The notes: a model not told the origin generated them from the letters alone. A stretch of 64,000 nt of DNA from Streptomyces rubellomurinus (GCF_000961885.1 NZ_JZKH01000030.1:1-64000), one strand, 5' to 3'; shown: positions 53,922 to 62,953, counted from the first letter of the stretch. Translations and numbers: made by a program.

Positions 53922-54719
53922 TCAGCCGAGCACGGGCCGGACGGAGAACTCCCCGTACAGGTCCTCGCCCTCCTCCCCGTACACGAACGCGGCGTACTCG
54001 GGGTGGCCCCGGTGGGCGGTGGCCAGCGGCAGCCAGCCCAGCAGCGCACCGTAGCCGCCGCAGGCGGACTCACCGCCGTCGCCGCCGTGGACGGCGGTCC
54101 GGTCGCCGCTCAGCTCGCTGCGGTAGGTGTCGTAGGCGATGCGCAGGCCCAGGGCGTTCAACTCCCGCTGCGGACCGGCGGGGTGGTCGTAGGGGATGCG
54201 GTCGAGGGGGCACTCGTCGCCCCAGCGGAACAGGGTGTCCGCGCCGGCCCCGCAGGCGTGCTCCCACTCGTCGGGGCCGGGCATCCGCAGGCCGCGCGCG
54301 GCGAGCAGGGCGGGCACGGCGGCGGGCGGTTCGGTCAGCCGCTCGTCCTCGACCGCCATGAGCACCGCCCCCAGGGTGACGGTCCGGCGCGGGCTGAGCA
54401 GGAGCGCCAGGTGCGAGCGCAGGTCGGGGCCGTGGCCGAAGCCCTGCTCCAGGCTCTCCCGGTAGTCGGCCTCCTGCTCGGGCGCCGGCCGCCACCGCTC
54501 GGGGTCGAACCCGAGCGTCACCGTACCGCCGGGCACCAGGGCGAACTCCTGCCCACCCCGCTCGACCCGGGCGCGGTGCAGCGGGGCGCCGAGGTGCTCG
54601 ACGGTCTCCACCGCGACCAACCGGCCGCCGGTCGACTCGGCCACCCGCCGGGCGAACCGCCGGGCGGCGGGCAGGTCGAAGGACCGCCACTGATCGAAGG
54701 TCAGGTCGGCAAGGGACAT
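53922..54719 (-). CDS. FGE/SUMF1-superfamily-like protein, probably non-catalytic
   Basis: A 265-residue protein. The C-terminal half shows the formylglycine-generating-enzyme fold signature: LRMPGPDEWEHACGAGADTL and FRWGDECPLD, followed by a GLRIAYDTYRSEL strand. The C-terminal copper-binding Cys motif of true FGEs (GGSWxxxxxxCRxAxR) is replaced by GDGGESACGGYGALLGW and no CRxAxR is present, so sulfatase activation is unlikely. The N-terminal ~120 residues (FALVPGGTVTLGFDPERW) resemble other streptomycete members of unknown role. Start ATG 54719. The tandem palindromic array begins 50 bp upstream. Confidence 0.75.
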   Translation of the reverse strand: MSLADLTFDQWRSFDLPAARRFARRVAESTGGRLVAVETVEHLGAPLHRARVERGGQEFALVPGGTVTLGFDPERWRPAPEQEADYRESLEQGFGHGPDLRSHLALLLSPRRTVTLGAVLMAVEDERLTEPPAAVPALLAARGLRMPGPDEWEHACGAGADTLFRWGDECPLDRIPYDHPAGPQRELNALGLRIAYDTYRSELSGDRTAVHGGDGGESACGGYGALLGWLPLATAHRGHPEYAAFVYGEEGEDLYGEFSVRPVLG

Positions 54720-54764
54720 GCGCCGCAGTCTTCCACGGGCACCCGACAGCCGAGGAGCCGTCGC

Positions 54765-55080
54765 CGCACAGGAAGTCGACCGGCCCGACTTCCTGCGCAA
54801 GAGGCGCCACCGGCGAGGGGCTTTCAGGGCGGCCGGGAGGCGAGCGGCGGCGTAGCCGCGCAGGAAGTCGGCCGGCCCGACTTCCTGCGCGCGAGTCGCT
54901 ACCGGCGAGGGGCTTCCAGGGCGGGCGGCGGCGTAGCCGCGCAGGGCGTCGACCAGTCCGACTTCCCACGCACAAGACGCTACCGGCGGGCGATTTCCAG
55001 GGCGGCCCGGAGCAGGGCAGCGGCGTAGCCGCGCGGGAAGTCGGCCGGCCCGACTTCCTGCGCGCGGGACGCTATCGGCG
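54765..55080. repeat. Tandem array of ~80-95-bp units carrying the GCAGGAAGTCGG palindrome
   Basis: Four head-to-tail units. Each begins with a palindrome related to GCGCAGGAAGTCGG/CCGACTTCCTGCGC and continues with CGCTACCGGCGAGGGGCTTCCAGGGCGG-like and GCGGCGGCGTAGCC blocks (written here in part). Palindromes: 54769-54795, 54858-54890, a degenerate one near 54940-54975, and ~55033-55065. Single copies at 32.0 and 53.2 kb lack the spacer. The array lies between the FGE-like gene and the pentapeptide gene and encodes nothing convincing. Confidence 0.85.
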
Positions 55081-55965
55081 GCGGGGCTTGCCCGGGCGGC
55101 GGCCGCCGCTCCGCGGCTTGTTGCCGGGGCCTGTGGCCGGGGTGGCCGTGGTGGGCCAGTGGGTGGGGCGGGTCAGGGTGGCGGGGAGGCGGGTGGTGGC
55201 GTCGCCGCGGGCGGCGTTGAGCTGGGCCTGGGTGAGGAAGAGGGCGGTGGTGAGGTCGGCGCCGGAGACGTCGGCGTCGCGCAGGTCGGCGCCGATGAGG
55301 TCGGCGAGGCGCAGGTCGGCGCCGGAGAGGTCGGCGGCGACGAGCAGGGCGCCGCGCAGGTTGGCTCCGCGCAGGTCGGCGCCGCGCAGGCGGGCGCCGA
55401 AGAGGTCGGCGCCGCGGTGCTCGCGGCGGCGGGGGACGGCGGCGCGGACGAGTTCGCTCGCGCGCAGCAGCAGGTCGGCGACCTGCTGGCGGTGCGCGGG
55501 GACGTCGACGGCGAGGACCTGTTCGGGGGTGCCGCCGGCGAGCCGGTCGGTCTCGTCCAGGGCGGCCCGCAGTTCGGTGTGGAGCGCGCGGGCGGGCTCG
55601 AAGGTGAGCGCTTCGGTGAGGTACCAGAGGAGTTCGTGCAGCTGGCGCACGATCGGGAACACGTCGAACATCGGTGCCGCGGTGGCCGGTTCGGCCCGCC
55701 AGCTGGTGCCGCCGAAGGTCTCCTGGGAGACCCGCTGCCCGGCGCCGAAGCAGTCGTAGACGGTGCAGCCCTGGAAGCCTTCGCCGCGCAGCCGGGCGTG
55801 GATGCCGCAGCTGAAGTCGGTCTGCAGGTTGCGGCAGGGGGTGCCGGCGGACTTGTTCATCGCGAAGTCGGTGCCGGCCGCGAACGGCAGGGCGACGCAG
55901 CAGAGCCCGAAGCAGCTGCCGCAGTCCGACTGCAGCACGGTCAGCGGGTGCTCGGTGTCGCTCAC
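55072..55965 (-). CDS. Cys-rich (YkgJ-like) pentapeptide-repeat protein
   Basis: A 297-residue two-part protein. Residues ~10-75 are Cys-rich ([41 protein letters not shown]), the spacing of YkgJ-type zinc or Fe-S chelating domains. A helical middle ([36 protein letters not shown]) is followed by about ten pentapeptide repeats of A(D/N)LRG type (~190-260) that form a right-handed beta helix. The tail is basic. Pentapeptide proteins can mimic DNA or act as scaffolds; the fusion to a metal domain suggests a redox- or metal-responsive scaffold (inference). Start GTG 55965 after GGAAGG; GTG 55983 is possible. Confidence 0.85.
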   Translation of the reverse strand: MSDTEHPLTVLQSDCGSCFGLCCVALPFAAGTDFAMNKSAGTPCRNLQTDFSCGIHARLRGEGFQGCTVYDCFGAGQRVSQETFGGTSWRAEPATAAPMFDVFPIVRQLHELLWYLTEALTFEPARALHTELRAALDETDRLAGGTPEQVLAVDVPAHRQQVADLLLRASELVRAAVPRRREHRGADLFGARLRGADLRGANLRGALLVAADLSGADLRLADLIGADLRDADVSGADLTTALFLTQAQLNAARGDATTRLPATLTRPTHWPTTATPATGPGNKPRSGGRRPGKPRRR

Positions 55966-56095
55966 GTTCCGGGGTCCTTCCACCAGCTGGGCGCCGGTGC
56001 GGCGCCAGGGGACCCGGAAATCCTACTGGGCACGCCCACCCCCTCGCGAGTAATGTGCCCACCGCAAGTGTGACCATTACCACGGGGGTATCGCC

Positions 56096-56764
56096 ATGCA
56101 GCAGCAGCCGGCCGTCGCCGAGCTGGTCCGGATGTGGGTCAGCGGCTGGGCCGTGTCCCGGATCGCCGCCGATCCGGTGGAGCGGCCCTGGGGCTGGAGC
56201 ATCGACGTCGCCGACTCGCGCGGGGAGCTGGCCCGGCACGTGCTGCCGGAGCCGACCGAGCACGAGGTGCGCCGGCTCGCCGGCACCGTCACCGCGCCGA
56301 ACACCTGGCTGAAGCTGTTCGCCGAGGACGACACCGTCCGCCCGTGGCTGGGCCCGCAGTGGCGGCTGGACGTGCCGGGCTTCCTGATGTCCGCCCCGCT
56401 GGCGCCCGCCGGGGCCGCGGCGCTCCCGCCCGGCTACACCCTGACCACCTGGAGCCGCGGCGGCATCCTCCGCGCCCTGGTGCGCACCCGGGACGGGCAC
56501 CTGGCCGCGCGCGGCCAGGCGGGCCTGGCCGGCCCGGTGGCCGTCCCCGACAAGATCGTCACCGCCCCCGAGCACCGCCGCCGAGGGCTGGGCGCCGTGG
56601 TGATGCGGACGCTGCAGTCCGCCGCGTACGAGGCCGGGGCCCGTACCGGCGTGCTGGTCGCCACCATGGAGGGCCAGGCGCTCTACCGCACGCTCGGCTG
56701 GACGACGTACGCCCCGATGGCGAGCCTGGTGCTCGAAGCGGCGGCCGAGGAACTGCCCCGGTGA
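56096..56764 (+). CDS. GNAT family N-acetyltransferase
   Basis: A 222-residue acetyltransferase. The C-terminal GNAT core shows KIVTAPEHRRRGLGAVVMRT (acetyl-CoA loop RRRGLG) and GVLVATMEGQALYRTLGW. The N-terminal ~130 residues form the divergent half seen in larger streptomycete members (VRMWVSGWAVSRIAADPVER). ATG 56096; no strong ribosome site apart from GGGGG 7 bp upstream. Convergent with the FG-GAP gene. Substrate unknown. Confidence 0.88.
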   Translation: MQQQPAVAELVRMWVSGWAVSRIAADPVERPWGWSIDVADSRGELARHVLPEPTEHEVRRLAGTVTAPNTWLKLFAEDDTVRPWLGPQWRLDVPGFLMSAPLAPAGAAALPPGYTLTTWSRGGILRALVRTRDGHLAARGQAGLAGPVAVPDKIVTAPEHRRRGLGAVVMRTLQSAAYEAGARTGVLVATMEGQALYRTLGWTTYAPMASLVLEAAAEELPR

Positions 56765-56768
56765 CGGG

Positions 56769-58031
56769 CTACATCGTGACGGTCGGCGACAGCTCCTCCT
56801 GCGTGGCCCCGGACGGGCCCGAGGCCCGCTGACCCGGTGCGGGGGCGGCGCCGGGCCGGGGCCACGGCCCCGGGCGGTCGGCGGTGTTCAGGAGCACCGA
56901 GACGGTGTCGTCCTGGGCGTTGGTCACCGCCAGGTCGAGCCCGCCGCCGACGGTGAACCGGCCGGCCGCGACGCGGTCCGGGGTCGAGTGGTCGCCGGAC
57001 CCGGTGGGGTAGGACTGCGGCGCCCGGAAGGTGCCGTCGCGGTTGCCGAGCAGCAGCGTCGCGGAGTTCCCGCCGGTGGCGAGGGCCAGGTCGGCCGCGC
57101 CGCTGCGGGTGAAGTCGCCCACGACGACCGAGACGGGCGCGCTGCCGGCCGGGTAGGACCGTACGGGCCGGAAGGTGCGGTCGCCGTTGCCGAGCAGGAC
57201 GCGGGCGGAGTTCTCCGAGTCGGCGAGCACGAGGTCGAGCCGGCCGTCGCCGCGCAGGTCGCCGACGGCCAGCGAGACGGGGATGCCGCCGACCCGGTAG
57301 CCGGTCGGGGCGCCGAGGGTGCCGTCGCCGTTGCCCGGGAAGACCGCGACCTCGCCGACGCCGTCGAGGGCGACGGCCAGGTCGAGGTTGCCGCTGCCGC
57401 CGAGGTCGGCGAGGGCGATCGAGGCGGGGTTGGAGTTGTCGCCGGTCGGGTAGCTGCGCGCCGGCTGGAAGGTGCCGTCGCCGTTGCCCAGCAGCAGCGA
57501 GACGCTGCCGTCGCCGAAGTCGCCCAGGTTGGCGACGGCCAGGTCCAGCGTCCCGGTGCCGCGGAAGTCGCCGAGGGCGACGGCGTCCGGGTGCGGGCCG
57601 GTGGCGAGCCGGCGGGGCGGTCGGAAGGTGCCGTCGCCGTTGCCGAGCAGCACCGAGACTCCGTCGCCGTCCTGGTCGGCGACCACCAGGTCCGACACCC
57701 CGATGCCCCGGAGGTCGCCCACGGCGACGGAGCTGGGGCCGGGCCCGGCGGGGTAGGTGCGGCGCGGGGCGAAGGTGCCGTCGCCGTTGTTCAGCAGGAT
57801 CGACACGGTGCCGTCCGCGGCGTCGGCCACCACGAGGTCGGTGCGGCCGCTGCCGGTGAGGTCGCCCGTCGCGACCGCGCGCGGGTTGTGCCCCACCGGG
57901 TAGTCGGTCTTCGGGGCGAACACCCCGGAGGCCCTGGGCACCTCGGACGCCCCGGCGGCCGAGGCGCCGCCAGGCAGCACTGCCAACAGCCCTGCTGCCA
58001 GGGCGGCTTGGGCCGACCTCAGTCTGCGCAT
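56769..58031 (-). CDS. Secreted FG-GAP/VCBS repeat protein
   Basis: A 420-residue exported protein. The signal peptide is residues 1-26 (AALAAGLLAVLPGGASA). The mature part consists of about seven ~50-residue FG-GAP/VCBS repeats, each with a VAVGDLRGxGxxDLVVAD calcium-binding-like strand-turn and a VSVLLGNGDGTF strand, which should form a seven-bladed beta propeller. A Pro/Ala-rich tail follows. There is no catalytic or LPXTG motif, so it is probably a released or loosely bound adhesion or carbohydrate-binding protein. The gene repeats are also visible as DNA repeats of ~150 bp. Confidence 0.9.
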   Translation of the reverse strand: MRRLRSAQAALAAGLLAVLPGGASAAGASEVPRASGVFAPKTDYPVGHNPRAVATGDLTGSGRTDLVVADAADGTVSILLNNGDGTFAPRRTYPAGPGPSSVAVGDLRGIGVSDLVVADQDGDGVSVLLGNGDGTFRPPRRLATGPHPDAVALGDFRGTGTLDLAVANLGDFGDGSVSLLLGNGDGTFQPARSYPTGDNSNPASIALADLGGSGNLDLAVALDGVGEVAVFPGNGDGTLGAPTGYRVGGIPVSLAVGDLRGDGRLDLVLADSENSARVLLGNGDRTFRPVRSYPAGSAPVSVVVGDFTRSGAADLALATGGNSATLLLGNRDGTFRAPQSYPTGSGDHSTPDRVAAGRFTVGGGLDLAVTNAQDDTVSVLLNTADRPGPWPRPGAAPAPGQRASGPSGATQEELSPTVTM

Positions 58032-58149
58032 GGTCCCGTCACTCCCGTCCGGGCGCCGCCCGGCGCCCCTCTCGGGGCCGATGGTCGCCCGGCGGGCGCG
58101 GCGGTGGACGCAGCGACACCCCGAAGGGGCCGCGGCAATCCCGGCGGCG

Positions 58150-58971
58150 TCAGCGGTACGGCAGCAGCTCGGCCCGCTTCGGCGGCCGGCCGTCGCCGGA
58201 GGAGCGCCCGGTGAGGCGGCGGCCGATCCAGGGGCCGAGGTGGGTGCGCAGCCAGCGGGCGTCGGCGCGCAGCCGTTCGGCGCGCCCGGGCGGGGCGGCG
58301 GCGGGCAGCGGGGCGCGCCAGTCGAAGTCGACGGGGCGGCCGAGGGCTTCCAGCACGCCGGCGGCGACCCGGCGGTGGCCTTCGGGCGACAGGTGCAGGC
58401 GGTCCTCGGCCCACAGCCGGCGGTCGTCGAAGCAGGGCGCGGAGAAGAGGTCGACGACGGCGAAGCCGTCCTGCTGGCCGAGCTCCTGCACGAAGGCCTT
58501 CATCCGCAGGATGGCGGGCAGTATCCGGGTGCTGCCGGCCATCCGCCGGGTGGGGTCGGTGCTGGTGAACAGGACGACGGTGGCGCCGGTGGCGCGCAGT
58601 TCGGCGGCGCAGTGGCCGAGCAGCCGCTCGACGCGGTCGATGTCGCAGCCGGGGCGGAGCACGTCGTTGAGGCCGCCGGCGAGGGTGACGAGGTCGGCGC
58701 CCATCCCCACCGCGGTGGCGAGCTGCTCGTCGTGGATCTGGCCGATGAGCTTGCCCCGGACGGCGAGGTTGGCGTACCGGAAGCCGTCGCCCTCGCGCTC
58801 GCCGGCGCCCGCACGCCCCTCGGCGCCCGCACGCTCCTCGGCGAGCGCGGCGGCGACCCGGTCCGCCCAGCCGCGGTAGTTGCCGTCCGGCAGCAGGTCG
58901 TCGCACATGCCTTCGGTGAACGAGTCACCGAGGGCGACGTAACGTGCGTAGCTGCGCTGGGTGGTGGGCAC
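58150..58971 (-). CDS. SGNH/GDSL hydrolase family protein
   Basis: A 273-residue esterase-fold enzyme. Block I is ALGDSFTEGM (nucleophile Ser), block III LAGGLNDVLRPG (Asn of GxND), and block V DRLHLSPEGHRRVA (Asp and His). No signal peptide is present, so it is probably cytosolic. GTG 58971 (VPTTQRSYARY) follows GGAGG at 7 bp and fits the family start. The C-terminus is basic. Substrate unknown; family members remove acyl or acetyl groups from sugars or lipids. Confidence 0.92.
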   Translation of the reverse strand: MPTTQRSYARYVALGDSFTEGMCDDLLPDGNYRGWADRVAAALAEERAGAEGRAGAGEREGDGFRYANLAVRGKLIGQIHDEQLATAVGMGADLVTLAGGLNDVLRPGCDIDRVERLLGHCAAELRATGATVVLFTSTDPTRRMAGSTRILPAILRMKAFVQELGQQDGFAVVDLFSAPCFDDRRLWAEDRLHLSPEGHRRVAAGVLEALGRPVDFDWRAPLPAAAPPGRAERLRADARWLRTHLGPWIGRRLTGRSSGDGRPPKRAELLPYR

Positions 58972-59189
58972 GGGGGGCCTCCGCTCTCCTGGGACGGCTC
59001 TGCGGTCCGACGATCGTACGTGCACGGCGACGGGCGGAACCGCCGGGGGCCCGGCCGCTCGTTCCGCTCCTTCCGCTCATTCCGCGCCGACTGTTCGTTT
59101 ATCGGTCCGCGCCATCCTGAGGACACGGGGCGTCGGCCGGCGACGGGGGCCTTGCCGCCGCCCCGGCCAGGCCGGCCGGAGCGCTGCCG

Positions 59190-59573
59190 TCAGCCGATGA
59201 CGGCGGCGCTCCGGGCCGTGTACCAGTGCTCGCGCACCGCGTCGGTGGGCCGCTGCTCGCCCAGGGCACCCAGCCCCCACGCGCCCAACGCCTCGATCAC
59301 CGGCCGCAGTTCGGCCCCGCGCTCGGTCAGCTCGTACACCGTGGCACTGGCCGGCCGCTCCAGCTTGCGCCGGACGGCGAGCCCCTCGCCCTCCAGCTGC
59401 TTGAGCCGGGCGGCGAGGATGTCGGTGGAGACACCGGGCAGGTCGGCGTGCAGGTCGGTGTAGCGGCGCGGGCCGCCGAGGAGTTCACGGACGATCAGGA
59501 GGCTCCAGCGTTCCCCCACCGCGTCCAGGGCGCGGGCGACGGCGCAGTACTGGTCGTAGCTTCGGCGTGACAT
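59190..59573 (-). CDS. HxlR family transcriptional regulator
   Basis: A 127-residue winged-helix repressor. CAVARALDAVGERWSLLIVR, ELLGGPRRYTDLHADLPGVS and TDILAARLKQLEGEGLAVRR are diagnostic, followed by YELTERGAELRPVIEALGAW. A Cys near the N-terminus (SYDQYCAVARAL) is the position used for redox or electrophile sensing in HypR/YodB-type members. Start ATG 59573. It is divergent from the alanine aminotransferase gene with palindromes in between. Confidence 0.93.
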   Translation of the reverse strand: MSRRSYDQYCAVARALDAVGERWSLLIVRELLGGPRRYTDLHADLPGVSTDILAARLKQLEGEGLAVRRKLERPASATVYELTERGAELRPVIEALGAWGLGALGEQRPTDAVREHWYTARSAAVIG

Positions 59574-59593
59574 GTGGATCAGCATAGCCAAGA

Positions 59594-59620
59594 AGTTGGA
59601 CTTTCCAAGTGCCGACTTGG
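59594..59620. promoter_or_regulatory. HxlR operator candidate
   Basis: CCAAGT (59605-59610), GCCG, ACTTGG (59615-59620) is a perfect dyad, and the overlapping TTGGACTTTCCAA just upstream is a second one. Both lie 20-45 bp from the HxlR start codon and 50 bp upstream of the aminotransferase ATG. Confidence 0.65.
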
Positions 59621-59670
59621 TAGAACAAAGCAGAAGCAACGGAGCGGTGGTGACGGTCGGGAGGCCGCAG

Positions 59671-60885
59671 ATGGAGTTTCGGCAGTCCAGCAAGCTGAAC
59701 GGCGTGTGCTACGAGATCCGCGGCCCGGTGGTCGACCAGGCCAACGCCCTGGAGGAGGCCGGGCACAGCGTGCTGCGGCTGAACACCGGCAACCCGGCGC
59801 CGTTCGGCTTCGAGGCGCCGGAGGAGATCATCCAGGACATCATCCGCAACCTGCCCTCGGCGCACGGCTACAGCGACTCGCGCGGCATCCTGCCGGCCCG
59901 CCGCGCGGTGGTGCAGTACTACCAGCAGCGCGGCGTCCAGGGCGTCACCGTCAACGACGTCTACCTCGGCAACGGCGTCTCCGAGCTGATCCAGATGGCC
60001 GTCACCGCGCTGGTCGACGACGGCGACGAGGTGCTCGTGCCGGCCCCGGACTACCCGCTGTGGACGGCGTCCGTCCGGCTGGCCGGCGGCAAGGCGGTGC
60101 ACTACCTGTGCGACGAGGAGGCCGACTGGTACCCGGACCTCGACGACATCGCCGCCAAGATCACCGCCCGCACCAAGGCCATCGTCGTCATCAACCCCAA
60201 CAACCCCACCGGCGCGGTCTACCCGAAGGAGCTGCTGGAGGGCATCCTCGACCTGGCCCGCCGCCACCAGCTGATGGTGCTGGCCGACGAGATCTACGAC
60301 AAGATCCTCTACGACGACACCGTGCACCACTGCCTGGGCGCGCTCGCCGACGACGTGCTCACCCTCACCTTCAACGGCCTGTCCAAGGCCTACCGGGTGG
60401 CCGGCTTCCGCAGCGGCTGGCTGGTCGTCTCCGGGCCCAAGCAGCACGCCGCCGACTACCTGGAGGGCCTGACCATGCTCTCCGGCATGCGGCTGTGTCC
60501 CAACGTGCCCGCCCAGTACGCCGTGCAGGCCGCGCTCGGCGGCCACCAGTCCATCAACGACCTGGTGCTGCCCGGCGGGCGGCTGACCGAGCAGCGCGAC
60601 ATCGCGGTCAAGGCGCTGAACGAGATCCCCGGCGTCAGCTGCGTCAAGCCCAAGGGCGCGCTGTACGCCTTCGCCCGGCTCGACCCGGCGGTGCACCGGA
60701 TCGTCGACGACGAGCGGTTCGTGCTGGACCTGCTGCTGCGCGAGAAGATCCACGTCGTCCAGGGCACCGGCTTCAACTGGCCCCGCCCGGACCACTTCCG
60801 CTTCGTCACCCTCCCCCGGGCCGACGACCTGGAGACGGCGATCAACCGGATCGGCCGCTTCCTCGCGACGTACCGGCAGGTCTGA
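59671..60885 (+). CDS. alaA: Alanine-synthesising pyridoxal-phosphate aminotransferase (AlaA-like)
   Basis: A 404-residue fold-type I aminotransferase. LRLNTGNPAPFGFEAPEEI, VINPNNPTGAVYP, LADEIYDKILYDD and TFNGLSKAYRVAGFRSGW with the PLP Lys K239 agree with the glutamate-pyruvate transaminase AlaA group (E. coli AlaA is 405 residues). It makes alanine from pyruvate and glutamate. ATG 59671 follows GGGAGG at 6 bp. It is divergent from an HxlR regulator, and a small membrane protein gene follows 18 bp downstream. Confidence 0.92.
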   Translation: MEFRQSSKLNGVCYEIRGPVVDQANALEEAGHSVLRLNTGNPAPFGFEAPEEIIQDIIRNLPSAHGYSDSRGILPARRAVVQYYQQRGVQGVTVNDVYLGNGVSELIQMAVTALVDDGDEVLVPAPDYPLWTASVRLAGGKAVHYLCDEEADWYPDLDDIAAKITARTKAIVVINPNNPTGAVYPKELLEGILDLARRHQLMVLADEIYDKILYDDTVHHCLGALADDVLTLTFNGLSKAYRVAGFRSGWLVVSGPKQHAADYLEGLTMLSGMRLCPNVPAQYAVQAALGGHQSINDLVLPGGRLTEQRDIAVKALNEIPGVSCVKPKGALYAFARLDPAVHRIVDDERFVLDLLLREKIHVVQGTGFNWPRPDHFRFVTLPRADDLETAINRIGRFLATYRQV

Positions 60886-60903
60886 GCCGTACGCTCGGAC
60901 ACC

Positions 60904-61236
60904 ATGACCGTCCTGCGCTCCATCGCCCTGTTCGTGCTCGCCGCGCTCGCCGAGATCGGCGGCTGCTGGCTGGTCTGGCAGAGCGTGCGCGAGCAACGGC
61001 CGTGGTGGCTGGCCGGGTTGGGCGTGGTGGCGCTCGGCGCGTACGGCTTCGTCGCGGCGCTGCAGCCGGACGCGGACTTCGGCCGGGTGCTGGCCGCGTA
61101 CGGCGGGGTGTTCGTGGCCGGCTCGCTGCTGTGGGGCATGGCGGTGGACGGCTTCCGGCCGACCCGGTACGACGTGCTGGGCGCGCTGGTCTGCCTGGCC
61201 GGGGTCGCCGTGATCATGTACGGGCCCCGGCGCTGA
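60904..61236 (+). CDS. YnfA family (UPF0060) membrane protein
   Basis: A 110-residue protein with four transmembrane helices. The family motifs [51 protein letters not shown] and [13 protein letters not shown] are intact. YnfA proteins resemble small multidrug-resistance exporters and may form dimers, but their substrate is uncertain. It lies 18 bp after alaA and is probably co-transcribed with it. Confidence 0.93.
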   Translation: MTVLRSIALFVLAALAEIGGCWLVWQSVREQRPWWLAGLGVVALGAYGFVAALQPDADFGRVLAAYGGVFVAGSLLWGMAVDGFRPTRYDVLGALVCLAGVAVIMYGPRR

Positions 61237-61285
61237 GGTCGTCCCTCAGCACCGGGGCCCGCATCATCGGACGTGACGGGAGGGC

Positions 61286-62953
61286 TTACCAGCCCCAGCC
61301 GCCGCCCTCGCCGTCGTCGTCGCGGCCGGAGTCCCAGCCCTCGCCGACCTTGCGCTGGATCGTGTAGTTGTCGATCTGCTTGCCGTCCTCGGTCAGCGCG
61401 GTGACCTTCATCGAGGACTTCTGGCCCAGGTGCGCCGGGGTGACGTCGACCTTGATGAACGAGTAGCCGGTGTAGCGCACCCGCGACCACTGGATGGTCT
61501 CGGGGGTCTTCACCCGGCCCTTGCTCCAGTAGTAGGTCTTGACCTCGTCCTGGTGGTTCTCGTGGCCCTCGTAGGTGTCGGGCACGTCGAACTTGTACAG
61601 GCTGCGGCCGGCGGCGCCCGCGGTCACGTAGACCACGCCGTCCTTCTCGGGCTCGATGGTGGCGCCGCTCGGCACCTGCTTCGAGACCTTGTTGCCGAGG
61701 ATGGCGTCGGTGCGCTCGTAGATGTGGTTGTGGCCGTTGATGACCAGGTCCACGCGGTACTTCTCGAACAGCGGCACCCACGCCTCGCGGACGCCGCCCT
61801 CGGAGGCGTGCGCCACCGTGGTCGAGAAGGCGCAGTGGTGGAAGAAGACCACGATGAAGTCGATGGTCTCGTCGCTGCGCAGGTCCTTGAGGGTGCGGTC
61901 CAGCCACTTGGTCTGCTTGCCCGCCGAGATGCCCAGGTTGGCCGGGATCTCGTAGGAGATGTCGTTGGCGTCGAGGGAGATGACGCCGACGTTCTTGTAG
62001 CGGAAGGTGTAGACGCCGGGGACGGTGCGCGGGTCCGGGCCGTTGTCCGGCAGGTAGAAGCGGGTGTTCTCGCCGCCGTAGCCGTTGGGCGAGTACCAGG
62101 CTTCGATGTCGTGGTTGCCGTAGGCGACCATCCACGGGATCTCGGCGGCGACCGTCTCGGTCTGGACCAGGAAGTCGTCCCAGGTCTTCGCGTTGAAGAC
62201 GGACTTGTCCGGGTCGGTGCCGGAACCGGCCGGGTCGGCGTAGCAGATGTCGCCGGCGTGCAGGTGGAAGGCCGGCTTCTGGGCCTTGATGATGTGGTCG
62301 TTGCCGGCCGCGTGGGAGCTGACGCCCTGGTCGCCGAAGGCCGTGAAGGTGAACGGCTCGTACACCTTGCCCCAGCGGTGGTCGCGGGAGGGCGCGGTGC
62401 GGAAGGTGTGCAGGGTGGAGATCTGCTGCTGGGAGGCCGGGTCGAAGCCCTCGTGGCCGACGCCGTAGTAGTAGGTGGTGTCGGGGTGCAGGTCCTCGAG
62501 CGCGACGTGCAGGTAGTACTGGTCCACCGGCTGGCTGTTCGGGGCCAGCGCCGGGGTGTGCAGGGCGCGGACCTCGGCCTCGACCTTGTGGCTCAGGTCC
62601 CACGGGTGCTTGCCGAAGCGCAGGAACGGCTTCTTGACCGGCGCCGGGACCTGCCAGGAGACGCGGAACTGGGTGTCCGGCTCGGGGCCGAACTGGAGGT
62701 GACGGCCGATCGGCGCGACCAGCGAGCCGTCGATCCCGTCCGCCGTGCCGCCGGTCAGCAGCTGCGGGCTCGCCGGGGCGGCGAACGCCGGGGCGCTGCC
62801 CAGCGCACCGCCGACGGCGATGGCGCCCACGGTCACGGCGCCGGCGCGCAGCATCCGGCGGCGGGAGAAGCGGGCCCGCAGGTACTCGTGCTGCTCGGCC
62901 ATGCTCATGCGGTCGGCGAGCCGCGCCGGCACGCCCATGTTGGGGATATCCAT
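61286..62953 (-). CDS. Tat-exported purple acid phosphatase/metallophosphoesterase
   Basis: A 555-residue extracellular phosphatase. The twin-arginine signal is at ~29-60 (FSRRRMLRAGAVTVGAIAVG). An Fn3-like purple acid phosphatase N-domain follows, then the metallophosphoesterase core with FTAFGDQG, HAGDICYADP, YGNHDIE, FFHHCAF and NGHNHIYER, which supply the usual Asp, Asn and His metal ligands plus the Tyr of purple acid phosphatases. It releases phosphate from organic phosphoesters and should fold in the cytosol before Tat export. A PhoP box could not be confirmed. Start ATG 62953. Confidence 0.94.
   Translation of the reverse strand: MDIPNMGVPARLADRMSMAEQHEYLRARFSRRRMLRAGAVTVGAIAVGGALGSAPAFAAPASPQLLTGGTADGIDGSLVAPIGRHLQFGPEPDTQFRVSWQVPAPVKKPFLRFGKHPWDLSHKVEAEVRALHTPALAPNSQPVDQYYLHVALEDLHPDTTYYYGVGHEGFDPASQQQISTLHTFRTAPSRDHRWGKVYEPFTFTAFGDQGVSSHAAGNDHIIKAQKPAFHLHAGDICYADPAGSGTDPDKSVFNAKTWDDFLVQTETVAAEIPWMVAYGNHDIEAWYSPNGYGGENTRFYLPDNGPDPRTVPGVYTFRYKNVGVISLDANDISYEIPANLGISAGKQTKWLDRTLKDLRSDETIDFIVVFFHHCAFSTTVAHASEGGVREAWVPLFEKYRVDLVINGHNHIYERTDAILGNKVSKQVPSGATIEPEKDGVVYVTAGAAGRSLYKFDVPDTYEGHENHQDEVKTYYWSKGRVKTPETIQWSRVRYTGYSFIKVDVTPAHLGQKSSMKVTALTEDGKQIDNYTIQRKVGEGWDSGRDDDGEGGGWGW

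Noticed and set aside
54070..54975. Minus-strand open frame through the tandem palindromic array
   Set aside because: Arg/Ala/Pro-rich translation made of the DNA repeat, out of frame with the FGE-like protein and without a ribosome site; treated as non-coding repeat.
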